A stretch of 54,299 nucleotides of DNA from an uncultured Pelagibacteraceae bacterium (lineage in GTDB: Bacteria > Pseudomonadota > Alphaproteobacteria > Pelagibacterales > Pelagibacteraceae). The stretch lies in NCBI GenBank assembly GCA_902543375.1, contig CACBYE010000004.1, positions 69,869 through 124,167 of the forward strand, given 5' to 3'. The notes below the pieces were generated by a model, which saw only the letters and a program-made list of their open reading frames with translations, did no database searches and was not told where the DNA came from. A program made the translations under genes and the position numbers. This document shows, piece after piece, positions 8,883-17,417 of this stretch (position 1 is the first letter of the stretch; the number at the start of each line of letters is the position of its first letter).

Positions 8883-9374
8883 TTATTTTGGAGTTTTTTT
8901 AACAGATTTAGTTTGAGAGTCTCTCCAACTTTTGAGTTTAGCCTTTACTGTAGGGTTATAGATGGCAATTATTGATGCAGCAAGTATAGCTGCATTTATC
9001 GCCCCATCCTCTCCAATTGCTAAAGTTCCTACTGGAATTCCTTTTGGCATTTGTGCGATGGATAATAAGCTGTCTAAACCTTTAAGTTTTTTACTTTCAA
9101 TTGGGACTCCTAATACTGGTAATTGAGTAAGTGCTGCAATCATACCCGGTAAATGCGCGGAGCCACCAGCACCTGCAATTATTACACCTATATTATTTTT
9201 TTCAGCCTCTGAAGCAAATTTATACATTCGAATTGGTGTGCGATGAGCAGAAACAATTTTTGTTTCCAAAGGAACTCCAAGTTTTTTTAATATATCTTTA
9301 GTTAATTTCATTATTTTAAAGTCAGATTGACTACCCATAACTATTGATACTTTAAGATTTTTTTTTCTATTCAT
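8883..9374 (-). CDS. purE: N5-carboxyaminoimidazole ribonucleotide mutase
   Basis: 163 residues, a class I PurE. It converts N5-CAIR to CAIR. Motifs: GSQSD (14-18), SAHRTP (42-47, with the catalytic His) and GAGGSAHLPGM (68-78). The ATG at 9374 is chosen; the frame also runs five codons up to a TTG at 9389 but nothing supports it. A Lys-rich tail of about 12 residues extends beyond the usual C-terminus. First gene of the purE-purK-GNAT set. Confidence 0.96.
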   Translation of the reverse strand: MNRKKNLKVSIVMGSQSDFKIMKLTKDILKKLGVPLETKIVSAHRTPIRMYKFASEAEKNNIGVIIAGAGGSAHLPGMIAALTQLPVLGVPIESKKLKGLDSLLSIAQMPKGIPVGTLAIGEDGAINAAILAASIIAIYNPTVKAKLKSWRDSQTKSVKKTPK

Positions 9375-9516
9375 GATTTTGTTATACAAACTTTATTTCA
9401 AAAAATTGTTGAAATTTCAATAAATTAGATGAATTATTAAAAGAATTTGAAATGACAAAAACTTTTTTAATGAAAATCAAAGTTTAGAGGGGCTGAAGGA
9501 GAAGGCTCAACTGATA

Positions 9517-9687
9517 ATGACCGAAGAAAATTCAAAAATTTCTGAGAATACGGAAGTTAATGATGAATTAAATGAGGTTTGTGATGAATGTAAAAATCAA
9601 GATGAAAGTGTGACTCAAAATTTAATTTTAACAGGATTTAAAATCTGTAAATCATGTAGAGTTTCTAAGACTATTTTTCCTCTTTAA
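9517..9687 (+). CDS. 56-residue protein with two CxxC motifs
   Basis: A short open frame from ATG 9517 to TAA 9685. The product has an acidic N-terminal third (EENSKISENTEVNDELNE) and two CxxC pairs, CDEC at about 23-26 and CKSC at about 44-47, with hydrophobic residues between them. Four Cys in this spacing suggest a single zinc-ribbon-like knuckle. GAAGG lies about 11 bases upstream of the ATG. It is the only gene in the gap between purE and the YIP1-like gene and is divergent from purE; its stop overlaps the convergent gene by four bases. No named family recognised. It could be an adaptor or a small nucleic-acid-binding protein; this is inference. Confidence 0.6.
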   Translation: MTEENSKISENTEVNDELNEVCDECKNQDESVTQNLILTGFKICKSCRVSKTIFPL

Positions 9688-10226
9688 ATACTGTTTATAG
9701 GTAAAGCGTTCATTCTACTCATTACAAAGGATACTGATAAAAAAGCAATAATCAGAAGTGACAAAAACACAATTCCAAATGATTTTAAATTTGATTTTAA
9801 ATTCAATATTTGTTTTGTTGAAATTATTAACCCTGCAAAAATCCAAAACTGAGTTAGAAAGATTATTGGTATCATTAGCTCAGGAGTTAGAGCAAAAAAT
9901 CGAATTAGACCTGGGGCATGGGCGTAACCTACTGCTACTAGTATTTTTTTAAAAGGAACCTTTGTCTGTTTATCAGGAAATAGCTTAACACCGATCACGA
10001 AAATAAAAATCGCCCAAATCAACCAAGTTATAATTGCTGTCAGTCCCGACATTCCAATAGATGTTTTCACAACTGTATTTGCAGCAACAGCGCCAGCAAC
10101 ACCATCTAATATCATGATCAAGCCTGCAAAATATATTCCAGCCTCTCCAAAATTTTTATTATCACTGTAAAGGGTTTTATCTAATTTAATCGATTTAAAG
10201 ATTATATTTAGAAATTCAGCAAACAT
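9684..10226 (-). CDS. YIP1-family membrane protein
   Basis: 180 residues with about five transmembrane helices after a short amphipathic N-terminus. The pattern of a Gly/Ala-rich first helix, a loop with KLFPDKQTKVPFKKILVAVGYAHAPG and later helices matches the bacterial YIP1 domain (a common motif there is YA..P). The function of bacterial YIP1 proteins is not established. It sits between the small CxxC gene and glnA and shares the glnA strand with a 143-base gap. Confidence 0.7.
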   Translation of the reverse strand: MFAEFLNIIFKSIKLDKTLYSDNKNFGEAGIYFAGLIMILDGVAGAVAANTVVKTSIGMSGLTAIITWLIWAIFIFVIGVKLFPDKQTKVPFKKILVAVGYAHAPGLIRFFALTPELMIPIIFLTQFWIFAGLIISTKQILNLKSNLKSFGIVFLSLLIIAFLSVSFVMSRMNALPINSI

Positions 10227-10369
10227 TTAATTTTGATTATTATACGAAACAACTTTTAGAAATATTACTAATGCAAATACTATAATAATGCAAATCTCAA
10301 TAAATGCTGAATTACATAGTCAAATTGTACTTTGTAAATATAAAATTGTTAAAATTAACAAAAAAAAAA

Positions 10370-11776
10370 TTAACAACTATAATACATTTCAAACTCTATA
10401 GGATGTGGAGTGTGTTCAAAATTATGTATTTCCTCAAATTTAAGAGCTATGTAAGCATCTATTTGGTCGTCAGTGAAAACATTACCTTGTTTCAAAAAAT
10501 CTCTGTCTTTGTCAAGACTTTCCATCGCTTCTCTTAAAGATCCGCAAACAGTTGGAATTTTTTTAACTTCTTCCTCAGACAAAGCATAAAGATCTTTATC
10601 AAATGATTTTCCTGGATCAATCTTATTTTTAATTCCATCTAAACCTGCCATTAACATGGCTGCAAAAGTCAAATAAGGATTTCCAGCAGCATCACCGAAT
10701 CTAATCTCACATCTAGCAGCCTTTTTACTTAAAGTAATAGGAATTCTACATGATGCAGATCTATTTCTTGCTGAATAAGCCAACAAAACTGGAGCTTCAA
10801 AACCTGGAATTAATCTTTTATAGCTATTAGTTGTTGCATTAGAAAAAGCGTTTATAGCTTTTGCATGTTTCAATATTCCCCCTATGTAATGTAAAGCTGT
10901 ATCTGACAAACCTGCATATTTATCACCAGAAAATAGTGCAGTATCTCCCTTCCAAATTGATTGATGGACATGCATTCCTGAACCATTATCTCCTTTGACA
11001 GGCTTAGGCATGAATGTAGCTGTTTTACCAAATGAGTTAGAAACCATATGAACAGCATATTTGTAAAGTTGTAAATTATCAGCTTGATCTACAAGTGTTC
11101 CAAAGTACATTCCAAGTTCATGTTGACTTGGTGCAACTTCATGATGATGTTTTTCTACCTTAATACCCATTTCTTTCATAGCCTTCAAATATTCACTTCT
11201 CATATCTTGTTCGCTATCAACTGGTGGGACTGGGAAATAACCACCTTTAATTCCTGGTCTGTGTCCTAAATTTCCATTTTCATACTCTCTTCCTGAGTTA
11301 TAAGGACCTTCTTTACTATCAATTTTAAATCCAGTCTCGTTCATGTCATTTTTAAATCTTACATCGTCGAATACAAAAAATTCAGCCTCAGGACCAAAAA
11401 ATGCTTTATCTCCAATTCCTGAGCTTTTTAAGTAAGCTTCAGCTTTTTTAGCTGTTCCTCGGGGATCTCTCTCGTAAGGATCCTTTTTAATAGCATCTAA
11501 AACATCGCAGAAAAGATTTAATGTGTTATGAGATGTAAATGGATCAACAATTGCTCTTGATGTATCAGGTTTAAGGATCATATCAGACTCGTTTATAGCT
11601 TTCCATCCAGCTATAGAAGATCCATCAAAAAAAATTCCTTCGTTCAACATTTCATCATCAACCATTTTGGCGTCCATCGTTACATGTTGTAGTTTACCTC
11701 TGGGATCAGTAAATCTTAAGTCAACGTATTCAATCTCTTTATCTTTAATAGTTTTTAACACATCACTTGAACTCAT
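10370..11776 (-). CDS. glnA: glutamine synthetase type I
   Basis: 468 residues, matching GSI-beta length. It makes glutamine from glutamate, ammonia and ATP. Seen: the Asp-latch loop region DGSSIAGW, the GPEAEFF metal site, [10 protein letters not shown], the glutamate-binding loop [11 protein letters not shown] and the conserved Tyr (residue 397, context DLYALS) that is adenylylated in enteric bacteria. The start at 11776 is fixed by AAAGGAGAG three bases upstream; the open frame extends 25 codons further to a GTG that is not needed. No glnB or glnD is present in the window, so control by adenylylation cannot be judged. Confidence 0.97.
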   Translation of the reverse strand: MSSSDVLKTIKDKEIEYVDLRFTDPRGKLQHVTMDAKMVDDEMLNEGIFFDGSSIAGWKAINESDMILKPDTSRAIVDPFTSHNTLNLFCDVLDAIKKDPYERDPRGTAKKAEAYLKSSGIGDKAFFGPEAEFFVFDDVRFKNDMNETGFKIDSKEGPYNSGREYENGNLGHRPGIKGGYFPVPPVDSEQDMRSEYLKAMKEMGIKVEKHHHEVAPSQHELGMYFGTLVDQADNLQLYKYAVHMVSNSFGKTATFMPKPVKGDNGSGMHVHQSIWKGDTALFSGDKYAGLSDTALHYIGGILKHAKAINAFSNATTNSYKRLIPGFEAPVLLAYSARNRSASCRIPITLSKKAARCEIRFGDAAGNPYLTFAAMLMAGLDGIKNKIDPGKSFDKDLYALSEEEVKKIPTVCGSLREAMESLDKDRDFLKQGNVFTDDQIDAYIALKFEEIHNFEHTPHPIEFEMYYSC

Positions 11777-11918
11777 AATCTCTCCTTTATAATTCTGGAC
11801 TTGTGATATCAAATAAAGACTGTTAGATAATGTTCTTTTACTTAATATCACCTATGCATTTATCACATGAGCTTATAATTAAAAATTAAAAAAAAGACTA
11901 TCACTTACAAGTTGAATA

Positions 11919-12398
11919 ATGAAATTACTAAATAAAGAGCCAGTCCAAAGAGTTCAGGGAATATTGACAGAATTTAATTCAAATATTGAGGTTATTGAAC
12001 TAAATAGTTCAGCTAGGACTGCTCTTGAAGCGGCCTCGTCTTTGGGTTGTGAAGTTGGTGCAATAATTAAGAGTTTACTTTTCAAAACTGAGCAAAACTT
12101 TACCTTGTGCCTTGTTGCGGGCGATAAAAAAGCTTCTCTTAATAAGATAAAAAAAATTTTAAAGAAAAAAGATGTATCTATGGCATCAGCTAATGATGTT
12201 AAAAATATTACAGGTTTTACAATTGGAGGTGTTTCTCCTGTTGGACATTTAAACAAAATAGATATTTTAATAGATCATTCTTTAGAGAGATTTAATCAAT
12301 TATTTGCTGCAGCTGGCCACCCAAACTGCATATTTAAAATTAGCTTTAAAGATTTAAGTAAAATTACCAAAGGATCAATCCAGGAATTAGTAGAATGA
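11919..12398 (+). CDS. YbaK/EbsC-type aminoacyl-tRNA deacylase
   Basis: 159 residues of the YbaK/ProX fold that hydrolyses mischarged tRNA (for example Cys- or Ala-tRNAPro). Supporting features: VGAIIKSLLFK with the conserved Lys, VAGDKKASLNKIKK, and GFTIGGVSPVGH, the substrate-pocket GxxPxGH loop. A four-base ATGA overlap links it to the DMT transporter downstream. It is divergent from glnA. The exact tRNA substrate cannot be told. Confidence 0.88.
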   Translation: MKLLNKEPVQRVQGILTEFNSNIEVIELNSSARTALEAASSLGCEVGAIIKSLLFKTEQNFTLCLVAGDKKASLNKIKKILKKKDVSMASANDVKNITGFTIGGVSPVGHLNKIDILIDHSLERFNQLFAAAGHPNCIFKISFKDLSKITKGSIQELVE

Positions 12399-13282
12399 AA
12401 CAACCAAAATTGTTAGATTATTTACTACTAGTTTTACTAGCGTTAATTTGGGCCTCTGCTTTTTTTAATATTAAAATTGCAACCTATTCTTTTGGACCAG
12501 TAACAATTGCTTTTTTAAGAGTTTTTTTTGGAGCAATACCTGTTTTATTACTTTGCTACTATAAAGATATAAAGATAGAAGCATTCTCACAAGATTGGTA
12601 TTGGTTTGCTTTAATAGGTTTCATAAATTTAGTTGCACCTTTTTTTCTTATTGCATATGGGATTAAATCTGTTCAGAGTAATCTTGCAGCAATTTTAATG
12701 TCTACCACACCCCTCAGCTCCACAGTATTAGGTCATTTTTATACAAAAAATGAGAAGTTCAACTTTATTAAAACCTTTGGGATTTTGATTGGTTTTTCTG
12801 GTATTCTTTATTTATTCTCAGATAATTTATTAATTGATGAAAATAACTTTTTATCTGCTTTATTAATACTTTTAGGTTCTACTTGTTATGTAATTGGGGG
12901 TGTTTTAACTTTAAAAATTAGTAAAAAAAAAAATGAAAATGTAACTGGATCTATATTAATTTGGGCAACAATTATTTTGATACCACTTGTTAGTTTTACC
13001 GAACAACCCTGGAATTTGACACCAAGATTAGACTCAACAATTTCTGTAATTTATTTAGGACTTGTTTCAACAGGAATGGCTTGGCTTTTAAGATTTAGAA
13101 TTTTAGTAAACAATGGATTAATTTTTCAATCACAAGTATCTTATCTAATTCCTATTTTTGGAACTATTTTGAGCTATATATTTTTAAAAGAATTAATTAC
13201 CACAAAAGTATTAATCTCTTTAATTGCAGTTTCAATTGGTATTTATTTTGTAAGAAAAGCTGATTATAAAAAAATTATTTAA
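12395..13282 (+). CDS. EamA/DMT family transporter
   Basis: 295 residues with ten predicted membrane helices in two EamA repeats; the first helix carries ALIWASAFFNIKIA, the typical start of this family. It is coupled by overlap to the YbaK-type gene. The C-terminal ends overlap the convergent methyltransferase-like gene by eight bases. Direction is expected to be export; substrate unknown. Confidence 0.88.
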   Translation: MKQPKLLDYLLLVLLALIWASAFFNIKIATYSFGPVTIAFLRVFFGAIPVLLLCYYKDIKIEAFSQDWYWFALIGFINLVAPFFLIAYGIKSVQSNLAAILMSTTPLSSTVLGHFYTKNEKFNFIKTFGILIGFSGILYLFSDNLLIDENNFLSALLILLGSTCYVIGGVLTLKISKKKNENVTGSILIWATIILIPLVSFTEQPWNLTPRLDSTISVIYLGLVSTGMAWLLRFRILVNNGLIFQSQVSYLIPIFGTILSYIFLKELITTKVLISLIAVSIGIYFVRKADYKKII

Positions 13283-14174
13283 GCGATGCAAAAGCTTCAA
13301 TGTGTTGTGGACTTGTTTCACAGCACCCCCCTAAAATAGTAGCACCTGCATTCTTAAATTTTTTTACGAACTCAAACATTTTTTCTGGAGATAAATCGTC
13401 TCTCTTACCTAAAAACTTGTTAGGTTGTAAATAATCATTTTTTTTATTGTTTATATTCAATGGTACGGTTTTTAAATATCCATTTAACTTAAAACCAAAT
13501 GGAACGCCTAAATTTTTAATTTCATCAAAATTTAAGTCATAATTTTCAGGTGAAATACATGAAAGAATAACACCAAGTGTTTTCTGCTTTTTAAAAATAC
13601 CTTTTAATTCTGAAATTGGCTCCCCACTTGGCATTTTGGTGCCATCGGAAATATGCGCTCCAATCAAATAAGGTTTATTGAACTCTTGTATACTATCAAT
13701 CGCAATACTGATTTCTTTTAAACTACTCAAAACGTCAAAATAAAAAAAATCTACAAAGGGGTTTAATATTTTTGCTTGATTGAAAAAGTCTATATTTATT
13801 TCATCTTCTAATCTATCATCGACTTTATAAGTTGAGTCTTGAGGAGGTAATCCTCCAGCAACTAAAATTTTGGGAAAATAATCTTTTGTTTTTTTTGCAA
13901 TTTCTCCAGCTTTTTTGTTTAGATATTCAAATTTATTATCTATTCTATTTTCTTTTAATCGAACTCTTCTTGTTGCAAATGTATTTGTAACGATGACCTC
14001 TGCGCCCGCTTTGATATAATCTAAATGAGCGTTTAACAGAAGATCATGATAATTTTCATTTAATAAAGCACTTGCGCTCCATAAACTTCCCTGAGGTTTC
14101 ATTCCCCTAGCCAAAAGTTCTTGACCCATTCCACCATCTAGAATTCTTGTTTGTTTAAAAAAATTTATATCCAT
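13275..14174 (-). CDS. homocysteine S-methyltransferase family protein (MmuM/BHMT-like)
   Basis: 299 residues of the zinc-dependent methyltransferase fold shared by BHMT, MmuM and the MetH N-domain. Seen: the start ILDGGMGQEL, the VTNTFATRR loop, and three zinc Cys, one in ILSCISPEN and two in GGCCETSP near the C-terminus. It transfers a methyl group from betaine, S-methylmethionine or similar to homocysteine; which donor cannot be read here. The ATG at 14174 is chosen because an upstream GTG at 14228 would place a palindrome (14204-14223) inside the gene. Likely monocistronic. Confidence 0.85.
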   Translation of the reverse strand: MDINFFKQTRILDGGMGQELLARGMKPQGSLWSASALLNENYHDLLLNAHLDYIKAGAEVIVTNTFATRRVRLKENRIDNKFEYLNKKAGEIAKKTKDYFPKILVAGGLPPQDSTYKVDDRLEDEINIDFFNQAKILNPFVDFFYFDVLSSLKEISIAIDSIQEFNKPYLIGAHISDGTKMPSGEPISELKGIFKKQKTLGVILSCISPENYDLNFDEIKNLGVPFGFKLNGYLKTVPLNINNKKNDYLQPNKFLGKRDDLSPEKMFEFVKKFKNAGATILGGCCETSPQHIEAFASLK

Positions 14175-14203
14175 TTTGAATTCTTTAATTGCACAAATAA
14201 AAA

Positions 14204-14223
14204 TATTAATCACCTGATTAATA
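14204..14223. promoter_or_regulatory. 20-base palindrome upstream of the methyltransferase gene
   Basis: Perfect palindrome with 9-base arms around a CC centre, 30 bases upstream of the chosen start codon. It lies in the divergent region shared with the aldehyde dehydrogenase gene and looks like a binding site for a dimeric regulator. Which gene it controls is inference. Confidence 0.4.
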
Positions 14224-14312
14224 GACACAACATGTAGTAGTCGTACAATCCAGAGTAGAAATTTAAATTATAAGAAATAGACACTGATCATGATTACTAG
14301 TTTAATAAGACA

Positions 14313-14504
14313 ATGGCTATTAAGAGAAAAAAGATAGCAAAAAAAAAGACCAAAAAAAAAATTAATTTGGTCAAATCATCTAGAAAAAAAATAAAAACGA
14401 AAACTAAGGTTAGACGAAAAGTGTCTGCGACCAAGAAACGTTTAAATAAATCTAGAAAAAACAATAACATCAAGTCAACTAACAAAAAAAAGAGGAGAAA
14501 AAAA
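14313..14504 (+). other. in-frame Lys/Arg-rich leader of the aldehyde dehydrogenase
   Basis: From an ATG at 14313 a 64-codon open stretch runs without a stop into the aldehyde dehydrogenase. Its translation holds 26 Lys and 8 Arg, no acidic residue, and otherwise Ser, Thr, Val, Ala, Asn and Ile, a histone-H1-tail-like composition. Use of codons such as GCG ACC, GTC and CGT is unlike intergenic DNA here and hints that it is translated. There is only a poor ribosome site before 14313, whereas AGAGGAG precedes 14505. It may be a basic N-terminal extension, a fused remnant of a nucleoid protein, or untranslated purine-rich leader RNA. Confidence 0.5.
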
Positions 14505-16049
14505 ATGAGTGCAGAAGCAATGAAAGTGTCATCTGTATTAGATACTTCTCATTTAAAGGTGAAATTTCCGTTTAAAGCTAAGTATGGAAACTACATTAAT
14601 GGAAAATTTGTAGAGCCTAAATCTGGTAAATATTTTGATAATGTTAGCCCGATTTCTAATGAGAAAATCTGTTCAGTAGCACGATCAAATGAACAAGACG
14701 TTGAGGCAGCATTAGATGCAGCTCACGCAGCTTTTCCAGAATGGGGAAAAACTGACATCACTACAAGATCAAATCTCTTGTACAAGATCGCTGACGTTTT
14801 AGAAAAAAATCTAAACTTATTAGCAGTCGCTGAATGTTTAGATAATGGAAAACCTATCAGAGAATGTATGGCAGCAGACTTACCATTGGTCGTTGATCAC
14901 TGGAGATATTTTGCTGGGGTTATTAGAGCAGAAGAAGGATCTATTGCTGAAATAGCTAATAATCAATACTCATACAATTTTCATGAACCACTAGGTGTAG
15001 TTGGTCAAATAGTTCCATGGAATTTCCCATTATTGATGGCAACATGGAAATTAGCACCAGCACTTGCAGCAGGAAATTGTTCGGTTTTAAAACCAGCTGA
15101 GCAAACACCAGCATCAATCATGGTAATGATGGAACTTATTGGAGATTTATTACCTCCAGGTGTTGTTAATATTGTGAGTGGTTTTGGATTAGAAGCAGGT
15201 AAACCTCTAGCATCTTCTAAAAGAGTTGCTAAAGTTGCATTTACTGGTGAAACAACTACTGGAAGATTAATCATGCAGTATGCTGCACAAAACATAATTC
15301 CTATTACTTTGGAATTAGGTGGAAAATCTCCTAACATTTTCTTTGAAGATATCATGGAAAAAGATGATGACTTCTTTGACAAGTGTATAGAGGGTTTTGT
15401 AATGTTTAATCTTAACCAAGGTGAGGTTTGTACTTGTCCAAGTAGAGCTTTAGTTCAAGAGTCTATCTATGATAAGTTCATGGAAAGAGCTGTAGCAAGA
15501 ACAAAAGCTGTTGTTCAAGACAATCCTTTAAAAATGGAAACTATGATTGGAGCCCAAGCCTCAGTTGAACAGATGGAGAAAATAAAATCTTATCTTGAAC
15601 TAGGTAAAAAAGAGGGCGCTAAAGTTCTAACTGGTGGTAGTGTTGGTAAACTTAATAGTGGATTGGAAAAAGGTAACTACATTCAACCTACTATTTTTGA
15701 AGCTAACAATCAGATGAGAATTTCTCAAGAAGAGATTTTCGGACCAGTTGTATCAGTGATCAAATTTAAAGATGAAGCAGAAGCATTAAAAATTGCTAAT
15801 GATACTCTTTATGGTTTGGGAGCTGCTGTATGGACTAGAAATGGTAATATAGCTCACAGAATGGGTAGAGCGATACAAGCAGGAATAGTATGGACAAATT
15901 GTTATCATGCTTATCCAGCACACTCACCATTTGGTGGTTACAAACAATCAGGAGTTGGAAGAGAAACTCATAAAATGATGCTTAATCATTACAGACAGAA
16001 TAAGAACTTACATGTGTCTTATGCTGAAAAGAAATTAGGCTTCTTTTAA
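14505..16049 (+). CDS. NAD(P)-dependent aldehyde dehydrogenase (AldB/ExaC-like)
   Basis: 514 residues, close to the usual 505-512 of the acetaldehyde/AldB group; it oxidises an aldehyde to the acid in the cytoplasm. Catalytic Cys lies in [11 protein letters not shown] and the general-base Glu in LELGGKSPN; the N-terminal [12 protein letters not shown] and PWNFPLLM segments are canonical. The start at 14505 is preferred because AGAGGAG sits seven bases upstream, and because homologues of this group begin near here. The frame extends 64 codons upstream as a basic leader. A DUF779 gene follows, the standard partner of this ALDH subfamily, so ethanol-derived or other short aldehydes are likely substrates. 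Confidence 0.93.
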   Translation: MSAEAMKVSSVLDTSHLKVKFPFKAKYGNYINGKFVEPKSGKYFDNVSPISNEKICSVARSNEQDVEAALDAAHAAFPEWGKTDITTRSNLLYKIADVLEKNLNLLAVAECLDNGKPIRECMAADLPLVVDHWRYFAGVIRAEEGSIAEIANNQYSYNFHEPLGVVGQIVPWNFPLLMATWKLAPALAAGNCSVLKPAEQTPASIMVMMELIGDLLPPGVVNIVSGFGLEAGKPLASSKRVAKVAFTGETTTGRLIMQYAAQNIIPITLELGGKSPNIFFEDIMEKDDDFFDKCIEGFVMFNLNQGEVCTCPSRALVQESIYDKFMERAVARTKAVVQDNPLKMETMIGAQASVEQMEKIKSYLELGKKEGAKVLTGGSVGKLNSGLEKGNYIQPTIFEANNQMRISQEEIFGPVVSVIKFKDEAEALKIANDTLYGLGAAVWTRNGNIAHRMGRAIQAGIVWTNCYHAYPAHSPFGGYKQSGVGRETHKMMLNHYRQNKNLHVSYAEKKLGFF

Positions 16050-16063
16050 TCAAATAATATATA

Positions 16064-16092
16064 CTGGTCCATGATTCGCTATCATGGGCCAG
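16064..16092 (+). promoter_or_regulatory. 12-bp hairpin between the aldehyde dehydrogenase and DUF779 genes
   Basis: CTGGTCCATGAT (16064-16075) pairs with ATCATGGGCCAG (16081-16092) around a five-base loop; the single non-Watson-Crick pair is a U:G in plus-strand RNA, so the structure fits the plus transcript. The right arm covers an ATG at 16084 that could be read as the DUF779 start. There is no U-run afterwards. It may tune relative expression of the two genes. Confidence 0.5.
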
Positions 16093-16101
16093 AGAAAAAA
16101 T

Positions 16102-16455
16102 ATGAAAGTATCTGCAACACATTCGGCATTAAATTTACTATCGGAATTAAAAGAAAAATACGGTGAAAAACTGATGTTTCACCAGTCAGGGGGTTGTTGC
16201 GATGGAAGTGCACCCATGTGTTTTCAAGAGGGAGAATTTCCTTTAGGAGATAATGATATAAAGTTGGGAGAAATTGGTGGAGTTCCTTTTTATATGAACG
16301 GTGATCAATATGAAAAGTGGAAACACACAGATCTTACAATAGATGCAGTAAAAGGTATTGGTGGAATGTTCTCACTGGATAATGGCACAGGTAGACGATT
16401 TTTAACAAAATCTGAGATATGTCTTGTGGTAGACAACGATAATCCTAACCACTAA
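16102..16455 (+). CDS. DUF779 family protein
   Basis: 117 residues; the motif HQSGGCCDGSAPMC is diagnostic for DUF779, whose genes sit beside AldB-type aldehyde dehydrogenases. The three Cys suggest metal binding, but no activity is established. An upstream in-frame ATG at 16084 adds six residues yet lies inside a hairpin, so the ATG at 16102 with a nearby AGAGA is preferred. Convergent with the thioesterase gene two bases away. Confidence 0.85.
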   Translation: MKVSATHSALNLLSELKEKYGEKLMFHQSGGCCDGSAPMCFQEGEFPLGDNDIKLGEIGGVPFYMNGDQYEKWKHTDLTIDAVKGIGGMFSLDNGTGRRFLTKSEICLVVDNDNPNH

Positions 16456-16457
16456 TT

Positions 16458-16928
16458 TTATTTTTTTAATTTAGCTGTAAATTTTAAATCTTCACTTTTA
16501 AAGAGAGATTTATTTTTCTCAATATATTCGTCCATTAAAAGACTTTTTTCCTTATCAAATTCAATGACTTTTCTATTGTTTAAATCAACGTGAAGAGCCA
16601 GCACTTCAAGAGTAGAGGCTAAAAATTTTTTTTCTTTGTGTACCATTTCAATTTTGTATTGAAGACGTTTTTTATCATGATCAAAATAAACCAAATTAAT
16701 TTCCACTTCATCATTTAGTTTAAGCTCTTGATTATAAGTCATGTGGGATTCAACAATCATTGTACTCTTACCAGAGGTTTTTGCTGAATTTTCTCCCATT
16801 TTAAATTTATCATTTAAAACATCAGCACCATATTTATCAAAAATTAAAAGATAATATGAAACATTAAGATGGTTATTATAATCGATCCAATCTTTAATGA
16901 TTTTCTGAGAACTTAAAAAAACTGACAT
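16458..16928 (-). CDS. acyl-CoA thioesterase, hotdog fold
   Basis: 156 residues. The segment WIDYNNHLNVSYYL is the hotdog active-site signature of the 4-hydroxybenzoyl-CoA/YbgC thioesterase group (usually W-x-D-x-N-x-H-x-N). The pattern LALHVDLNNRKV near residue 110 recalls thioesterases found with carnitine dehydrogenase (betainyl-CoA type), from memory. It hydrolyses an acyl-CoA in the cytoplasm. Its upstream neighbour is a GYD-domain gene on the same strand, with a perfect hairpin between them, so it may have its own promoter. Confidence 0.8.
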   Translation of the reverse strand: MSVFLSSQKIIKDWIDYNNHLNVSYYLLIFDKYGADVLNDKFKMGENSAKTSGKSTMIVESHMTYNQELKLNDEVEINLVYFDHDKKRLQYKIEMVHKEKKFLASTLEVLALHVDLNNRKVIEFDKEKSLLMDEYIEKNKSLFKSEDLKFTAKLKK

Positions 16929-16945
16929 AGGTTTTTTATTTAACT

Positions 16946-16983
16946 TTCATCCATGCCCAAAAGTTTAATCAGGCATGGATGAA
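16946..16983. terminator. perfect 12-bp stem-loop downstream of the GYD gene
   Basis: Arms 16946-16957 and 16972-16983 (core CATCCATGCC) are perfectly complementary around a 14-base loop. It starts seven bases after the GYD-gene stop. On the plus strand it is followed by TTTTGATT; on the minus strand, where the adjoining genes lie, there is no U-run. It most likely ends or stabilises the GYD transcript. Confidence 0.5.
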
Positions 16984-16989
16984 TTTTGA

Positions 16990-17313
16990 TTATTGACCTA
17001 CACCTTTGTACTTCTGTGCAATCTTAGCAGCGTGAGCAGCAATATCATTTAGATTTGTTTCTTCTAAAATCACAAGATTACATAAAGTTCCACTTGCTTC
17101 GGTTGCCATTTTAATTCCAGCACCTTGTTCAAAGCTACCTTCAAACACAGCCATAAAATCATAAGCACCTCTTAGTCCACAAAATGAAACCATCTTTGCC
17201 CCTACTGCTTCTGCAGCAATTTGAGCAGCCTTTGATCTATCCGATCCAGGATCTTTACAGAATCCTTGAAAGCCTTGTGTAGTATAATTTCCTAAAGCAT
17301 AAAATTTTGCCAT
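16990..17313 (-). CDS. GYD domain protein
   Basis: 107 residues matching the GYD family (an alpha/beta dimeric-barrel-like fold of unknown role): an N-terminal YALGNYTTQGFQGF strand and the eponymous RGAYDFMAVFEGS segment. Codon choice is relatively GC-rich and a GGAG lies five bases before the ATG, suggesting high expression. It stands alone opposite the aldehyde dehydrogenase at 17418. An inverted repeat at 17332-17357 lies in the shared upstream region. Confidence 0.8.
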   Translation of the reverse strand: MAKFYALGNYTTQGFQGFCKDPGSDRSKAAQIAAEAVGAKMVSFCGLRGAYDFMAVFEGSFEQGAGIKMATEASGTLCNLVILEETNLNDIAAHAAKIAQKYKGVGQ

Positions 17314-17331
17314 AGAGTCTCCTTTTGTTAA

Positions 17332-17357
17332 TTGTTTATGCTAGCATTGATAAACAA
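17332..17357. promoter_or_regulatory. inverted repeat in the divergent GYD/aldehyde dehydrogenase region
   Basis: TTGTTTAT and ATAAACAA (8-base arms, 10-base centre that itself contains GCTAGC) lie 19 bases from the GYD start and 60 from the ALDH start. The geometry suits an operator for a dimer, but AT-rich repeats arise by chance in this genome. Confidence 0.3.
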
Positions 17358-17417
17358 ATTTTTTAATAGCAAAAATTACACAGTAGACACAACCTACAGT
17401 AATGCTAAGTTAAACAC

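Noticed and set aside
9409..9420. 12-base palindrome TTGAAATTTCAA upstream of purE
   Set aside because: Short AT palindromes are frequent at this base composition; no second feature supports an operator.
10304..10537. 77-codon plus-strand frame covering the end of glnA
   Set aside because: Most of it is antisense to conserved glutamine synthetase codons; composition is not protein-like.
14175..14312. SAM-V type riboswitch upstream of the homocysteine methyltransferase-like gene
   Set aside because: SAR11 relatives carry such an element before bhmT, but I could not find the expected pseudoknot pairing; only a palindrome is evident.
14297..14485. Leu/Phe-rich reverse-strand frame opposite the basic ALDH leader
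   Set aside because: It is the complement of AAA/AAG-rich codons, so Phe/Leu richness is a trivial consequence; no ribosome site and no membrane-protein features beyond that.
15005..15382. 125-codon minus-strand frame inside the aldehyde dehydrogenase
   Set aside because: It lies wholly within a well-conserved ALDH reading frame and shows no family-like features.
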